Shown: positions 37,221 to 47,318 of the stretch, one piece after another
Position numbering within the stretch: the first letter of the stretch is position 1
Layout of the letters: every line of letters begins with the position of its first letter
NCBI GenBank assembly: GCA_036387475.1
Contig: DASVTR010000004.1
Span: forward strand, 200,131-264,130
Source: DASVTR01 sp036387475
GTDB lineage: Bacteria; Acidobacteriota; Blastocatellia; Pyrinomonadales; Pyrinomonadaceae
Direction: 5' to 3'
Length of the DNA: 64,000 bases
Made by a program: the position numbers and the translations under genes
The notes under the pieces: generated by a model
Told to the model about the DNA's origin: nothing
The model's input: the letters and a program-made list of their open reading frames with translations, nothing else
The model's database searches: none

Positions 37221-40200
37221 TTGAACATGGGTCATGACATGAAAAGCCGTAGACGTTTTACAGTTATAGTTATTCTTGTTTCCTGCGCTCTCTTCATTCT
37301 CTCTCTTTTTCTGATGCGCGCGGAAACGAGAAGCCATGCGCAGGGCGCAAGCTCTGCACAGAAGACGCGCGAGGAAGCATATCGCGCAAACAACCTCGGC
37401 GTTGCGCTGCTCGAACAGTTTAAGCACAGGGAGGGTGCTGCGCAGTTCCGTCGTGCTCTACAACTCGACCCGCAATTCACGATGGCGCGCATCAATCTGG
37501 CAATCGCACTCCTCTACGTGCCGGACGCCATAGCGGCGCGAAAGGAAGCGCAGGCAGCCATCGCGGCAGCGCCCGACGCCCCGCAGCCTCATTATGTTCT
37601 TGGTCTCATCGCCAAGACAGAGAATAAGCCGGACGAAGCAGTCGCTTCATTTCAACGCGTCTTGAAGCTTGACCCGCGCGACGTTGGCGCAAACGTGCAA
37701 CTGGGCCAACTCTACGCGCAGCAGCGTAAATACCCGGAAGCGATAGCGGCCTTTCGCGTCGCTCTCGAAGAAGAGCCATACAACGGCACTGCGCTCTACA
37801 ATCTGGGGACGGCTCTCTTGCGCGGCGGGCAGCGCGAGGAAGGGCAACGACTGATGCAGCAATTCCAGGCGCTGCGACAGAGCGGGGCTGGAACGACCAT
37901 CGGCCAAGGCTATCTTGAACAGGGACGCTATGCGGAAGCCATCAGTTCGACAGGCGCAGAGCCTGAAGTGGTTGACAGGAGCACGCCTGAGGTCGTTTTC
38001 ACAAACGCCACACAGAGCATCATGCCCGCAGGCAGCGGCACAGGCGCTGGCACATCCGGCGACTCTCCGGCGAATGCACAACCAGCGGGCGGCGCAGTGC
38101 TCTTCGATTTTGACGGCGACGGCGACCTGGACATCTTCGGAGTCGGTTTGGGGAAGCAACAACTTTATCGCAACGACGGCGGCAAACTCACGGATGTTAC
38201 TAAACAATCGGGCGCGCTCGGCGAAGCAGCCAAGGAAAATGGTGTGGGCGCAGTTGCGGGCGATTTCGACAACGACGAAAAACCAGACCTCTTCGTCCTG
38301 CGCAACGGCTCGCTCGCGCTCTATCGTAACGAAGGCGGCGGTCGCTTTGCGGATGTGACAACTGCCGCGCAAATCCCCAAGTATCCTTACACCCCTTCGA
38401 CCGCAGCCTTCGTTGACGCAGACCACGACGGCGACCTGGACATCTTCGTCGCAGCGGGCGCAAGCGACTCAAAGCAGGCGGGCACGCCTAACCTTCTGCT
38501 GCGAAACAACGGCAACAGCACATTCACGGACGTGACGGCGGCTGCCAGGTTGAACGCTTCACGCGGCATAGCCGTATCGGTCGTGCCGACTGACTACGAT
38601 AACCGTCGTGATGTTGATTTACTCATCGCCTACGCTGACGCGCCCCCTGCGCTCTGGAAGAATCTACGCGACGGCACTTTTCGAAACGTCGCGGCGGAAG
38701 TGGGCCTGGACCTCAAGGGCAGGGGAGTGACGACGGTCGCGGCGGGCGACTTGAACAAAGACGGCTTTACGGATTTCTATTTCGGCCACGTCAATGCTCC
38801 CGGCGATTTCGCTTTAAGCGACGGTAAAGGGCGTTTCAAAATAATCGCGGCGACTGCTCCCTCCATCGGCGGAACAGGCGCGAAGTCGGCCTCTGATGTC
38901 GCGGCACAACTGCTTGATTATGACAACGATGGCTTGCTCGATTTGCTGGCCGTGACAACTTCCGAGACAGGCGAGAGCGGCCTGCGCATCTGGCGAAACG
39001 TGGGCGACGGATGGGCGGACGTGAGCGACAAGGCCACGCGCAGCCTCTCGGCTACCTCCGCTGATGCGAAGTCAAAAACGGCCTTCATTGCTTCCGGCGA
39101 CGTGGACAATGATGGCGACGTTGATTTGATTCTCGCTCCTTCGCCGAACAATTCGGCAGTTGAAGCCTTGACGTTTGCGCGCAATGATGGCGGCAACAAA
39201 AACCGCTCCGTGCGCGTGCGGCTTGCAGGAAAAGTGAGCAACCGCAGCGGCGTCGGCGCGAAGATAGAGGCGCGTGCGGGCAGCCTTCGGCAGAGGCTTG
39301 AAACTTACGCCGCGATGCCTGCGCCTGCGCCCGCCGACGTTGTGTTGGGCCTGGGCCAACGCGCGGGCGTGGATGCCGTGCGCGTGCTCTGGCCTGCCGG
39401 AATCGTGCAGACTGAGACGGAAATCAAAGCACCTGTTGGCGACACGAAAGGCGTCGCCTCGTCTACAGTTCTGAATACAACGGTGACGGAACTTGACCGC
39501 AAGCCGTCGTCATGCCCTTATCTCTACGCTTGGAACGGCGAGCGCTTTGAGTTTGTCACTGATTTTATGGGGGGCGGGGAGTTAGGCTACTGGGCCGCGC
39601 CGGGCGTGCGCGCCGCGCCTGACTCGGACGAGTACGTGCGCATTCGCGGCGACCAGCTTCGTGAACAAGACGGGCGCTATCTGCTGCGTGTGACAAATGA
39701 ACTAGAAGAAGCGCTGTTTCTGGATGCCGCGCGGCTCATCGCCATTACACATCCTTCCGACGTTGAGGTCTTTCCGAACGAAGGGCTTGGAAATCCAACC
39801 TCCAACACTTTCAAGCTCTACACGACGCGCGGTGCTCGCCCGCCCGCTGCCGCCTCGGACGAACACGGTCATGACGTGCTCGCAAAAATCGCCACGATGG
39901 ATAGGCAATATCCTGACGACTTCAAACTGCATCGCATACGCGGCTATGCCGAGGAACACTCGCTCGTGCTCAATCCAGGCGGTAGCTCTCGCCAAAGCGT
40001 CGCGCAGTCGCGAGGTCAAGTCAGGCGGCAACACTCTTCTTCAGAGCGTATGTTGCTCTTAATGACGGGTTGGACTGACTATGCTTTTTCAAGCGACAAC
40101 GTTGCTGCGTCTCAATCGGGTATGTCTCTCAAACCGCCCGCGCTTCAGGTTAAGGATAAGCGCGGCCAGTGGCAGACCGTCATCGCGGACATCGGCATCC

Positions 40201-40841
40201 CTGTCGGTCGCCCGCAGACTGTCGTTGTTGACCTGACGGGTAAGTTTCTCTCCCCTAGCCGAGAAGTGCGCATCGTGACAAATATGCGCATCTACTGGGA
40301 TCAAATTCTCGTTGATACTTCAAGCAGCGATGTCCCGTTTAAGCTGACCAACCTTCAGACCGTCTCTGCGGAGCTTCGCTGGCGCGGCTTTTCCGCAGAG
40401 ATAACTCCAGACGGGCGCGAGCCTTTCTCTTATGACTACGCGCGCATCTCTCTTTCTTCACCCTGGAAGGTCATGCCGGGCCGCTACACGCGCGAGGGGA
40501 ACGTCGGCGAACTGTTGCAGACAGTAGACGACATGTTCGTCATCTCCCGCCCCGGCGACGAGGTTAGTCTCTCTTTCGATGCGACTGGTTTGCCGCCGCT
40601 CTCAAAGGGTTGGACGCGCACCTTTCTGCTCTACGCAGATGGCTACAGCAAGGAAATGGACATCAACTCGGCAAGCCCCGATCAGGTCGCGCCGCTGCCC
40701 TTCCACGGCATGAAGAATTATCCATATGATAGACCCATCCGTTATCCCATGACCGCAGCGCGCCGTGCCTATATTGAAAATTACAACACACGCGTCGTCG
40801 CCGCGCCGCTATCAAAGGTGGAGTCGTATGTAACACGTTGA
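37221..40841 (+). CDS. TPR, FG-GAP and ASPIC/UnbV giant protein, second copy
   Basis: 1206 aa, with an internal ATG at 37239 as alternative start. One N-terminal membrane helix (about 14-32). Five TPR-like helix pairs (about 45-235; AYRANNLGVALLEQFKHREG, YNLGTALLRGGQ). FG-GAP repeats about 290-640 (DFDGDGDLDIFGVGLG, DYDNDGLLDLLAVTT). UnbV about 655-745. The C-terminal module from about residue 763 opens SCPYLYAWNGERFEFVTDF and contains EYVRIRGDQL. It is a paralogue in architecture of the protein at 28859. A rho-independent terminator follows at 41001. It completes the operon. Confidence 0.9.
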   Translation: MNMGHDMKSRRRFTVIVILVSCALFILSLFLMRAETRSHAQGASSAQKTREEAYRANNLGVALLEQFKHREGAAQFRRALQLDPQFTMARINLAIALLYVPDAIAARKEAQAAIAAAPDAPQPHYVLGLIAKTENKPDEAVASFQRVLKLDPRDVGANVQLGQLYAQQRKYPEAIAAFRVALEEEPYNGTALYNLGTALLRGGQREEGQRLMQQFQALRQSGAGTTIGQGYLEQGRYAEAISSTGAEPEVVDRSTPEVVFTNATQSIMPAGSGTGAGTSGDSPANAQPAGGAVLFDFDGDGDLDIFGVGLGKQQLYRNDGGKLTDVTKQSGALGEAAKENGVGAVAGDFDNDEKPDLFVLRNGSLALYRNEGGGRFADVTTAAQIPKYPYTPSTAAFVDADHDGDLDIFVAAGASDSKQAGTPNLLLRNNGNSTFTDVTAAARLNASRGIAVSVVPTDYDNRRDVDLLIAYADAPPALWKNLRDGTFRNVAAEVGLDLKGRGVTTVAAGDLNKDGFTDFYFGHVNAPGDFALSDGKGRFKIIAATAPSIGGTGAKSASDVAAQLLDYDNDGLLDLLAVTTSETGESGLRIWRNVGDGWADVSDKATRSLSATSADAKSKTAFIASGDVDNDGDVDLILAPSPNNSAVEALTFARNDGGNKNRSVRVRLAGKVSNRSGVGAKIEARAGSLRQRLETYAAMPAPAPADVVLGLGQRAGVDAVRVLWPAGIVQTETEIKAPVGDTKGVASSTVLNTTVTELDRKPSSCPYLYAWNGERFEFVTDFMGGGELGYWAAPGVRAAPDSDEYVRIRGDQLREQDGRYLLRVTNELEEALFLDAARLIAITHPSDVEVFPNEGLGNPTSNTFKLYTTRGARPPAAASDEHGHDVLAKIATMDRQYPDDFKLHRIRGYAEEHSLVLNPGGSSRQSVAQSRGQVRRQHSSSERMLLLMTGWTDYAFSSDNVAASQSGMSLKPPALQVKDKRGQWQTVIADIGIPVGRPQTVVVDLTGKFLSPSREVRIVTNMRIYWDQILVDTSSSDVPFKLTNLQTVSAELRWRGFSAEITPDGREPFSYDYARISLSSPWKVMPGRYTREGNVGELLQTVDDMFVISRPGDEVSLSFDATGLPPLSKGWTRTFLLYADGYSKEMDINSASPDQVAPLPFHGMKNYPYDRPIRYPMTAARRAYIENYNTRVVAAPLSKVESYVTR

Positions 40842-41000
40842 AGAATGACGGGCCGAAGATTTACGCAGACGCTTAAGCTTATCCAACTGCCGCTTCGGAG
40901 AGCATGCGCATCGCGTTATGCTTCCGCTCTAAGGAAGAGAGGCGATTCAAGGTATTGATAAGATAACCTGAAAATAGGGCCAACTGGTGAACCTGATGTA

Positions 41001-41042
41001 GGGGCTGGAAGTTTCGTTTTCTCTTCCAGCCCCGAAGCCTTT
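41001..41042 (+). terminator. Rho-independent terminator of the UnbV operon
   Basis: GGGGCTGGAAG / CTTCCAGCCCC stem (11 bp) with an 11-base loop, followed by GAAGCCTTTTT. It lies 160 bp after the last stop. Confidence 0.85.
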
Positions 41043-41195
41043 TTAGAGCACTGCGCTTTTCCCCTTTCCAAGACCCACACAAAATTACATCACTACCCGC
41101 AGCTTGCAATGCTTGACTTATCACTGAATGGGAATAAGATGTTCTCCCCTAAGTTTTTCGGTTCTCACTCAATTCTTACCATAGAGGAGGGTAAA

Positions 41196-42797
41196 ATGTA
41201 TTCAAATATCAGGCCCCAGGGCCTGCGGAATCTGATAGTCGCCTGTCTGCTGGTATGCTCTGCGGCTGGCACGGCAATGGCTGGCTGGACTACCAGCGGG
41301 AGCAAGATTATCGCTCCCGGCGGCGCGGAGTTCAGAATCACGGGCATCAACTGGTACGGGTTCGAAACCACGGGCTACGTTGCCAAAGGTCTCTTCGCGC
41401 ACGACTATACCTACATCATCGATGCGATTAAGCAATACGGGTACAGTACCATCCGCATCCCCTTCTCTAACGCCATGTGGGAGCTTAATCCAGCTCCCAA
41501 TGCTAACACGATCAGCGCGTGCGCAAGCTGCAAGGGCAAGCGCGCACGCGACATCCTGGCGCTGATCGTCAACTACGCGGGTGCGAGGGGGATACATGTA
41601 ATCCTCGACAACCATCGCTCCGAGGCAGGTAATTCGGCTGAAGGCAACGGGCTGTGGTACTACGTTTCGGGCAGCAACAATTACACGGAGCAGAAATGGA
41701 TTAACGACTGGGTGAGCGTCCAGCGTTGGGCACATGGCATCCAGCAGACGATGGGGGCCGCCGACACCATCACTGTTAACTATTACGCCTCCGATGGCCT
41801 ACCCGTCATCCTCGGCTATGACCTGCGCAACGAGCCACACACGCCTTCGCGCACCGCCTACCTGAGCGGCGCAGCATGGGGCAGCGGCGACGGGATAGAC
41901 CCGAAGATCAATCCCAATCCGAATCCGTTTGCACCCACCTGCGTAGCTAATTCGACCTGCCATGATTGGCGGCTGGCAGCAGAGCGCGCCGGTGATACGC
42001 TGCTCGGTGACGCGCTCAATAATGGGTGGGACTATCCTCTGATATTCGTAGAAGGAGTCAGCACGTACCCGACTGCGGCTGGCACGATGGCTGCGGGGCC
42101 GTATGACTGGTATTGGTGGGGCGGCAATCTGTTGGGCATTAACGGTAACGCTGGTAACGCGGGCGCGCCGATTGTTCTGAATGCGGGAGGCAACGCGTCC
42201 GGTCTGGGGCCGGCGGTGAATAACCAGGTGGTTTATTCCGGGCATGATTATGGGCCGGTGGAATACAAGCAGTCTTGGTTTAATGCCAGCACTTGCTATC
42301 GCAGTGGGTGCTCACCCTCCAGCCTCGCCGACGTGTGGAAGAAATTCTGGGTGTTCCCCAATCTGGCGGGCGGGGTTAACCCCGTTTGGCCGGGGCATGC
42401 CTCCTATCCTTGGGGCAACACGGGTCACACTGGCTACACCCAGGCTCCTGTTTTCCTGGGAGAATTCGGGACGGGCAAGACCGACGGCGATCTTTTCTCC
42501 GCAGGCGCTGGATCACAGGGCCAGTGGTTCACAGACATTATAAACTTTATCAAGAGCAGCTACAGTCTCACCCCGGCCAACGATTCCGGTGTGGCAGTCA
42601 ATTCTCTGCACTGGACTTACTGGGCGGCGAATAGCGAAGACGGCTACGGGCTGTTCGGCAGCGGTTATACGGGGCTGGCAAACGCTAAGAAGGAGTATTC
42701 CTTCCTGTGCGGCATTCAGCAGGGGCCGCTCGCGCTTCCGGCAGGTTCCGCCGCAGGCCAGTGCGGCTCTACGGGGCTGCTTCCGAACCCGCAGTAG
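41196..42797 (+). CDS. Glycoside hydrolase family 5 endoglucanase-like, secreted
   Basis: 533 aa from ATG 41196 with GAGGAGG 5 bp upstream (41184-41190); a longer frame from 41109 is rejected. Signal peptide (about 1-29). A (beta/alpha)8 GH5 fold with ITGINWYGFETTGY, STIRIPFSNAMWELN, VILDNHRSEAG, the acid/base in DLRNEPH (Glu before Pro) and the nucleophile in FLGEFGTGK. Cleaves beta-1,4-glucan-type polysaccharide outside the cell. No attached carbohydrate-binding module is seen. Stands alone, suggesting secreted plant-polymer degradation. Confidence 0.93.
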   Translation: MYSNIRPQGLRNLIVACLLVCSAAGTAMAGWTTSGSKIIAPGGAEFRITGINWYGFETTGYVAKGLFAHDYTYIIDAIKQYGYSTIRIPFSNAMWELNPAPNANTISACASCKGKRARDILALIVNYAGARGIHVILDNHRSEAGNSAEGNGLWYYVSGSNNYTEQKWINDWVSVQRWAHGIQQTMGAADTITVNYYASDGLPVILGYDLRNEPHTPSRTAYLSGAAWGSGDGIDPKINPNPNPFAPTCVANSTCHDWRLAAERAGDTLLGDALNNGWDYPLIFVEGVSTYPTAAGTMAAGPYDWYWWGGNLLGINGNAGNAGAPIVLNAGGNASGLGPAVNNQVVYSGHDYGPVEYKQSWFNASTCYRSGCSPSSLADVWKKFWVFPNLAGGVNPVWPGHASYPWGNTGHTGYTQAPVFLGEFGTGKTDGDLFSAGAGSQGQWFTDIINFIKSSYSLTPANDSGVAVNSLHWTYWAANSEDGYGLFGSGYTGLANAKKEYSFLCGIQQGPLALPAGSAAGQCGSTGLLPNPQ

Positions 42798-43109
42798 AAG
42801 AGAGAAGTCTGGATTTACATTTGTCAGTCGTTTCGCGCCTGGCGCGCCTTGCAAGCTACTCTGTCGCTTCACGGCGAACGCCGGGCGCGCTGCGGCTGAC
42901 CTGGAATAGTAATCCAGAGGGTTATTGAAAAAACGGGTTGAGATTAAGAATGCCTCCCTCTTGGCTTGGCTAAATATGCTCAAGCCAAGCTTGCTAGTGA
43001 ACTGCGCGAAGCATACGAAGTCGATTCTCGGAAAGACTCTTGACGCTCATCCAAGAGAGAAGATAATCATAAGAGACCGTCGAATGAGTCGGTAAAGGAC
43101 AGCAATGTC
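42798..43109. other. Intergenic, no gene
   Basis: 312 bp. A GC-rich partly self-complementary patch (about 42835-42895) might act as a terminator but lacks a T-run. I see nothing coding. Confidence 0.5.
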
Positions 43110-44549
43110 ATGAACATCAAACTCACTATTCTTCTTCTCTTCTGCTTCGTCATCACTTCCTTCGCGCAAACGCCTGACCGCCAGCAGTTCATTCGTGTTG
43201 AAGCGCCGGTGGTGGTGCTGACGCATGTGCGTGTAATTGATGGAACGGGTGCCGCGCCGCGTGAGGATCAGACAATTGTCATCAGTGGCGGCAAGATTCA
43301 GTCGATTGAGGCGAGCGCCACAGCGAAAGCCCCTGCGAATGCGCGGGCGCTCGACCTCAGCGGCTACACCGTTCTGCCCGGACTCGTCGGGATGCACAAC
43401 CACATGTTCTTTCCCATGGGCGGATCGCCACCGATGTATTCGAACATGGGCAGCAGCTTTCCGCGTCTTTATCTGGCACTTGGCGTTACCACCATACGCA
43501 CGACAGGCAGTGTCGCTCCATACACCGACCTGGAAATTAAGCGACTCATAGACTCAGGTCGAATGATTGGCCCAAAGATGCACGTCACTGCACCGTACCT
43601 TGAAGGCCAGGGCGCGTTCACGCCCGTCATGCACCAACTCACAGGGGCGGATGACGCGCGCCGCATGGTGAATTATTGGGCCGACGCAGGTGCGACTTCA
43701 TTCAAGGCATACATGAACATCACGCGCGACGAATTGCGCGCGGCTGTTATGGAGGCGCACAGGCGCGGATTGAAAGTAACGGGTCATCTCTGCTCAATTG
43801 GTTATCGTGAAGCCGCTGAGATTGGTATAGACAATCTTGAGCACGGGCTTTTCGCTGATTCAGAATTCGTCGCCGACAAAAAAGCAGACCAGTGTCCGCC
43901 GGGCAGTGCCGTCAGCGCGAGCTTGTTGCAACTGGACTTGAACAGTCCTGCCGCACGGGAAACGATTCGCACACTGGTGGCGAAAAATGTAGCAATCACT
44001 TCGACCCTGCCGGTGTTTGAAGCCGCCGGTGCGCCCCTTGCCCCAAACGGTATCGGTGCTGCGAGTGCGCTCTTGAATCCGCGTGTGCTCAGCGTGATGT
44101 CTGTGGACGCGCGCGTGCGCTATCTGCAAGCCCGTGCTCGTGTCCCTTCGGGTCCGGATTTCATCGCACTGTTGCGTAAGGCGATGGATTTTGAGCGAGC
44201 CTTTGTCCAGGCAGGAGGATTGCTCATTGCCGGACTCGACCCAACAGGCAATGGCGGCATTGTGGCTGGCTTTGGTGATCTGCGCGAAGTCGAGCTGTTG
44301 GTCGAAGCGGGCTTCACGCCCCTTGAAGCAATAAAGATTGCCAGCTTCAATGGCGCAAAGTTTCTTGGTGAAGACGCGCGCATCGGTTCAATCGCTGTCG
44401 GCAAGCAGGCCGATCTCGTGGTCGTGAAGGGAAACCCGGCGGTGAACATCAGCGATATTGAGAAGGTGGAGATCGTGTTCAAAGATGGCGTTGGATATGA
44501 TTCAGAGAAGTTGATTCAATCCGTGCAAGGGCTGGTGGGAATACGTTGA
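43110..44549 (+). CDS. Secreted amidohydrolase-family protein
   Basis: 479 aa. Signal peptide (MNIKLTILLLFCFVITSFAQ). Amidohydrolase barrel with metal ligands GMHNHMF (HxH) and conserved Lys (SFKAYMN), His in GLKVTGHLCS and LEHGLF, and Asp in GLDPTG. The composite beta-sandwich edges match (VRVIDGTGAAPREDQTIVIS at the front, GSIAVGKQADLVVVKGNPAV at the end). This layout resembles imidazolonepropionase/prolidase-like peptidases of Sgx-type groups. Substrate unknown, possibly a dipeptide or cyclic amide. Confidence 0.9.
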   Translation: MNIKLTILLLFCFVITSFAQTPDRQQFIRVEAPVVVLTHVRVIDGTGAAPREDQTIVISGGKIQSIEASATAKAPANARALDLSGYTVLPGLVGMHNHMFFPMGGSPPMYSNMGSSFPRLYLALGVTTIRTTGSVAPYTDLEIKRLIDSGRMIGPKMHVTAPYLEGQGAFTPVMHQLTGADDARRMVNYWADAGATSFKAYMNITRDELRAAVMEAHRRGLKVTGHLCSIGYREAAEIGIDNLEHGLFADSEFVADKKADQCPPGSAVSASLLQLDLNSPAARETIRTLVAKNVAITSTLPVFEAAGAPLAPNGIGAASALLNPRVLSVMSVDARVRYLQARARVPSGPDFIALLRKAMDFERAFVQAGGLLIAGLDPTGNGGIVAGFGDLREVELLVEAGFTPLEAIKIASFNGAKFLGEDARIGSIAVGKQADLVVVKGNPAVNISDIEKVEIVFKDGVGYDSEKLIQSVQGLVGIR

Positions 44550-44734
44550 GATATTTTCAAGCAGGCAAAAAGCTGAGCGCTGGCATTTAAGGGAATTTAT
44601 TGACTTTTATCTAAGACTAGCTCAAATTTGTAGTGTATTAAATATGGCCTCGCTTGATTGTAATTTGCCTTATCGGAAGTAATATCCCCATCCGTCAAGT
44701 CCTTGCTATCGGAACAACGCCAGCCGAATCAGTC

Positions 44735-45109
44735 TCAGCCAGATTCATCGCCAATCTCAATCATCGTGGCGTTGCAATAGGTTGCCTTCTCAAAGTCTCG
44801 AACGTTCATAGAGATAATCTCGACCGCCGGGAGCAACTCCTTGAGCGTGCGGACGACTTTCTTCGAGAGTGCCCTTTTCTGCTCCGTCGTGCGGCCTTCC
44901 ATGAGATTGGCGAAGACGTGTACGAAATGCTCCTGGGCGTCCACGTTGGTGAAGTGCCTGTAGGGATGAAGCCGAACTTTGATGCCACCAACGCCGCTCT
45001 GTGCGAACAGCCCCGTCGATTCTGCCGCTGCGTAGACCGACCGCATCAGTTCATCAGGGTCCGCCAGACTCAAGACGGACTCGGAGCAATCAATTATAAA
45101 GTGAGGCAT
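44735..45109 (-). CDS. 5-carboxymethyl-2-hydroxymuconate isomerase-like tautomerase
   Basis: 124 aa of the CHMI (HpaF) family in the tautomerase superfamily, whose catalytic residue is the N-terminal Pro left after Met removal. Three consecutive ATG codons exist. The third (45109) is chosen because GGAG is 8 bp away and because it gives MPHFIIDCSESV, placing Pro at position 2. Conserved IKVRLHPYRHFT and EGRTTEQKRALSKKVV helix motifs support the call. No other homoprotocatechuate genes are near, so the substrate may differ. Confidence 0.88.
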   Translation of the reverse strand: MPHFIIDCSESVLSLADPDELMRSVYAAAESTGLFAQSGVGGIKVRLHPYRHFTNVDAQEHFVHVFANLMEGRTTEQKRALSKKVVRTLKELLPAVEIISMNVRDFEKATYCNATMIEIGDESG

Positions 45110-45311
45110 CATCATATCTCCGACGGACGGAATGTGTTCGTCGTGGTCGACTCGGAATCAGCAAGCCAATCGCAGTGGTTGCGATGACGCGGCATGAGTT
45201 GGCGCGAACAGATTACCAGGGCCGTTAGCATTGGGGCGTAACGCTCTAATTGACCGACGCTGAGCGAACGCGCGCACTCTCAAACAGCGCCTGAGTTCGC
45301 GCTCGAAAGGA

Positions 45312-47318
45312 TCAGAGCGAGGGCTGCCTCAGGATTTCAGCCAAAGCTCGCAATCGGGCCGAGTCTGCTGCACTCTTCGTCAGGCCAGCGCTCTTCTCCA
45401 AAGACGGCGCAAGGCTTTTGAGTTTTCCGAGTTCTTTTCGACTCTCTGCTTTTTGAATCGCCTGCCGCAGGGCTGCAATTCGGCCAGAAGGCAGAGCCTG
45501 CGAGCGCTCCAATTGATCGACGTACGCCTTCGCCACGACCAACTGTCGGGGCCACTCAATTTTCTGCTGGTTCTGCACATTCAATTCAGACACCCGAACG
45601 GCTTTCGCGGCGTCAATCTCGTTCTGCGTCAGGTGCTGTGTCGGCGTCAGTTCAAAGATGTCCAGACCGCGCGCGATCTCTGACGCGTAGATGTGACCGT
45701 TGTACCAGTAAGCGGACCAATCGCCGCCGAGCAGGAGCATCTTTGGGTCAATCGGCCCCCGGTCGAAATAGGCAATCTCAACCGGATGGTCGGGGTCAGT
45801 GAAGTCCATGACGGAGATGCCGCCCTGGTACCAGGCTTGTACCTTGATGTCTCTTCCGGGAACAGGAATGAGCGAGCCGTTGTGCGCGACACAGTTCTCG
45901 CTGTCACCCTGCGCAGCCGGCAACTTGTAGTAGCTCGCGAAGCTCAGCTTGCTCCCCGTCAAACGGAAAATCGCATTGGCGCCCCATTTGTTCGGATCGT
46001 TCGCGCGGCAGCGCGCACCCAGTCCGCCGCCCCACTCATCGGTAAACACGACTTTTTTCCCATCATTCGAAAACGAGGCTGAGTGCCAATACGAATAGTT
46101 CGGATCGTTCACAGCGTCTATGCGCTTGGGATTGACCGGGTCTTTGATGTCCAGCAGTATTCCATTTCCCGAACAGGCGCCTGCCGCGAGTCCGATTGCT
46201 GAGTACACGGTAATATCGTGGCACTGGTTGGTGTCAATCGGCTTTCCGTTCCCGTCGTGTGATCCGCCGTTATTCAGACTGTTAATAACACCCGTCCTGG
46301 AGTCCATAAACACTCTGGGACTCGACACTATTTGAGCATTTTGCGGCGCGGCCAACGGCACCTTAATCACTTCAATGCGAAAGAGCGCAGTATTCGGGTC
46401 CTTGTCAGGGGGTTCAGCCGAACATCCAGCCAACTCTTCGCTTGGACGGACAAAAGAGGTTCCCGAAACGTAGATATAGACGTTGTTCTTATCATTCGGA
46501 TCGACTACCAGTGTATGCGTGTGCGAGCCGCGACAGGTTTGCACCGCTCCCACCTGCTTCGGATTCCTGATGTCGGTGACATCGAAAATCCTTACTCCGC
46601 GGAAGCGATCTTTTTGCGCTGCCAGCGGAGTCTGCTTGTTCTCCTGTCCAGCAGCGGGCGGAGGCTCGGGTGGAAAACCCTGCGGACTGCAATCCAGTCG
46701 ACCGTTCGGCATCTCCACCGACATAAAGAGCAGGTTCTTGTAAACGGACACGTCGCCCTGCCCGCCCGGACACACCATCGAAGTCAACAACTTGGTCTGC
46801 GCCGGATTGGAGATGTCAAAAATATTGACGCCATAAAAGTTTCCCATAAACAGGTGGTTGCCCTGGAACGCAAGGTCAGAGTTGGAAAAAGCGAGTTGAG
46901 CCAAAACCAGTTGTTGAGGCTTTGGCATCTTCGAGGTGTCGCCGATGCCGATTTGACCCAGCGTCTTCTGCACCTTCGGATTATCAGGGTCGTCGGAGCC
47001 GAGTTGAAACGCATCCGGCTTTTTGAGCAGCATGATGTGCCTCATGCCCAACGCTGCTTCACCCGCATCGTACATTCCCGGCGACAGTTTGGCGCGTGGG
47101 TCGTTGGCATCCGAACCAGTCATCCCCGCAGGCAGCGGCGGCGCCGATTCAGGAGCAAACGGATTCCCACCGTCCTGGTTGGCGGGTTTGCCGGCGTCCG
47201 TGGGAGAGGGTGTCGGCGACGGCGAGGTCGTTTGTGCCAGCGTGCTGGCAGCAAAACACGAGCACAAAACAAGGGCGGCTGTTAGTAAACGGAAAGTGAT
47301 AGTGTGTCCTCGACTCAT
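45312..47318 (-). CDS. LVIVD-repeat secreted protein
   Basis: 668 aa. Signal peptide (about 1-28), Pro/Thr linker, then a beta-propeller-like stretch with LVIVD-type units: HLFMGNFYGVNIFDISNPA, GVRIFDVTDIRNPKQVGAV, GILLDIKDPVNPKRID, GISVMDFTDPDHPVEIAYF. C-terminal roughly 80 residues are helical and charged. Family members are thought to be cell-surface proteins; no enzymatic motif is seen. It overlaps the DUF305 gene by ATGA (47315-47318), so the two are translated together. Confidence 0.88.
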   Translation of the reverse strand: MSRGHTITFRLLTAALVLCSCFAASTLAQTTSPSPTPSPTDAGKPANQDGGNPFAPESAPPLPAGMTGSDANDPRAKLSPGMYDAGEAALGMRHIMLLKKPDAFQLGSDDPDNPKVQKTLGQIGIGDTSKMPKPQQLVLAQLAFSNSDLAFQGNHLFMGNFYGVNIFDISNPAQTKLLTSMVCPGGQGDVSVYKNLLFMSVEMPNGRLDCSPQGFPPEPPPAAGQENKQTPLAAQKDRFRGVRIFDVTDIRNPKQVGAVQTCRGSHTHTLVVDPNDKNNVYIYVSGTSFVRPSEELAGCSAEPPDKDPNTALFRIEVIKVPLAAPQNAQIVSSPRVFMDSRTGVINSLNNGGSHDGNGKPIDTNQCHDITVYSAIGLAAGACSGNGILLDIKDPVNPKRIDAVNDPNYSYWHSASFSNDGKKVVFTDEWGGGLGARCRANDPNKWGANAIFRLTGSKLSFASYYKLPAAQGDSENCVAHNGSLIPVPGRDIKVQAWYQGGISVMDFTDPDHPVEIAYFDRGPIDPKMLLLGGDWSAYWYNGHIYASEIARGLDIFELTPTQHLTQNEIDAAKAVRVSELNVQNQQKIEWPRQLVVAKAYVDQLERSQALPSGRIAALRQAIQKAESRKELGKLKSLAPSLEKSAGLTKSAADSARLRALAEILRQPSL

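Noticed and set aside
39500..40841. Carbohydrate-active domain in the UnbV giant
   Set aside because: The C-terminal module lacks any glycosidase or carbohydrate-binding motif that I can recognise.
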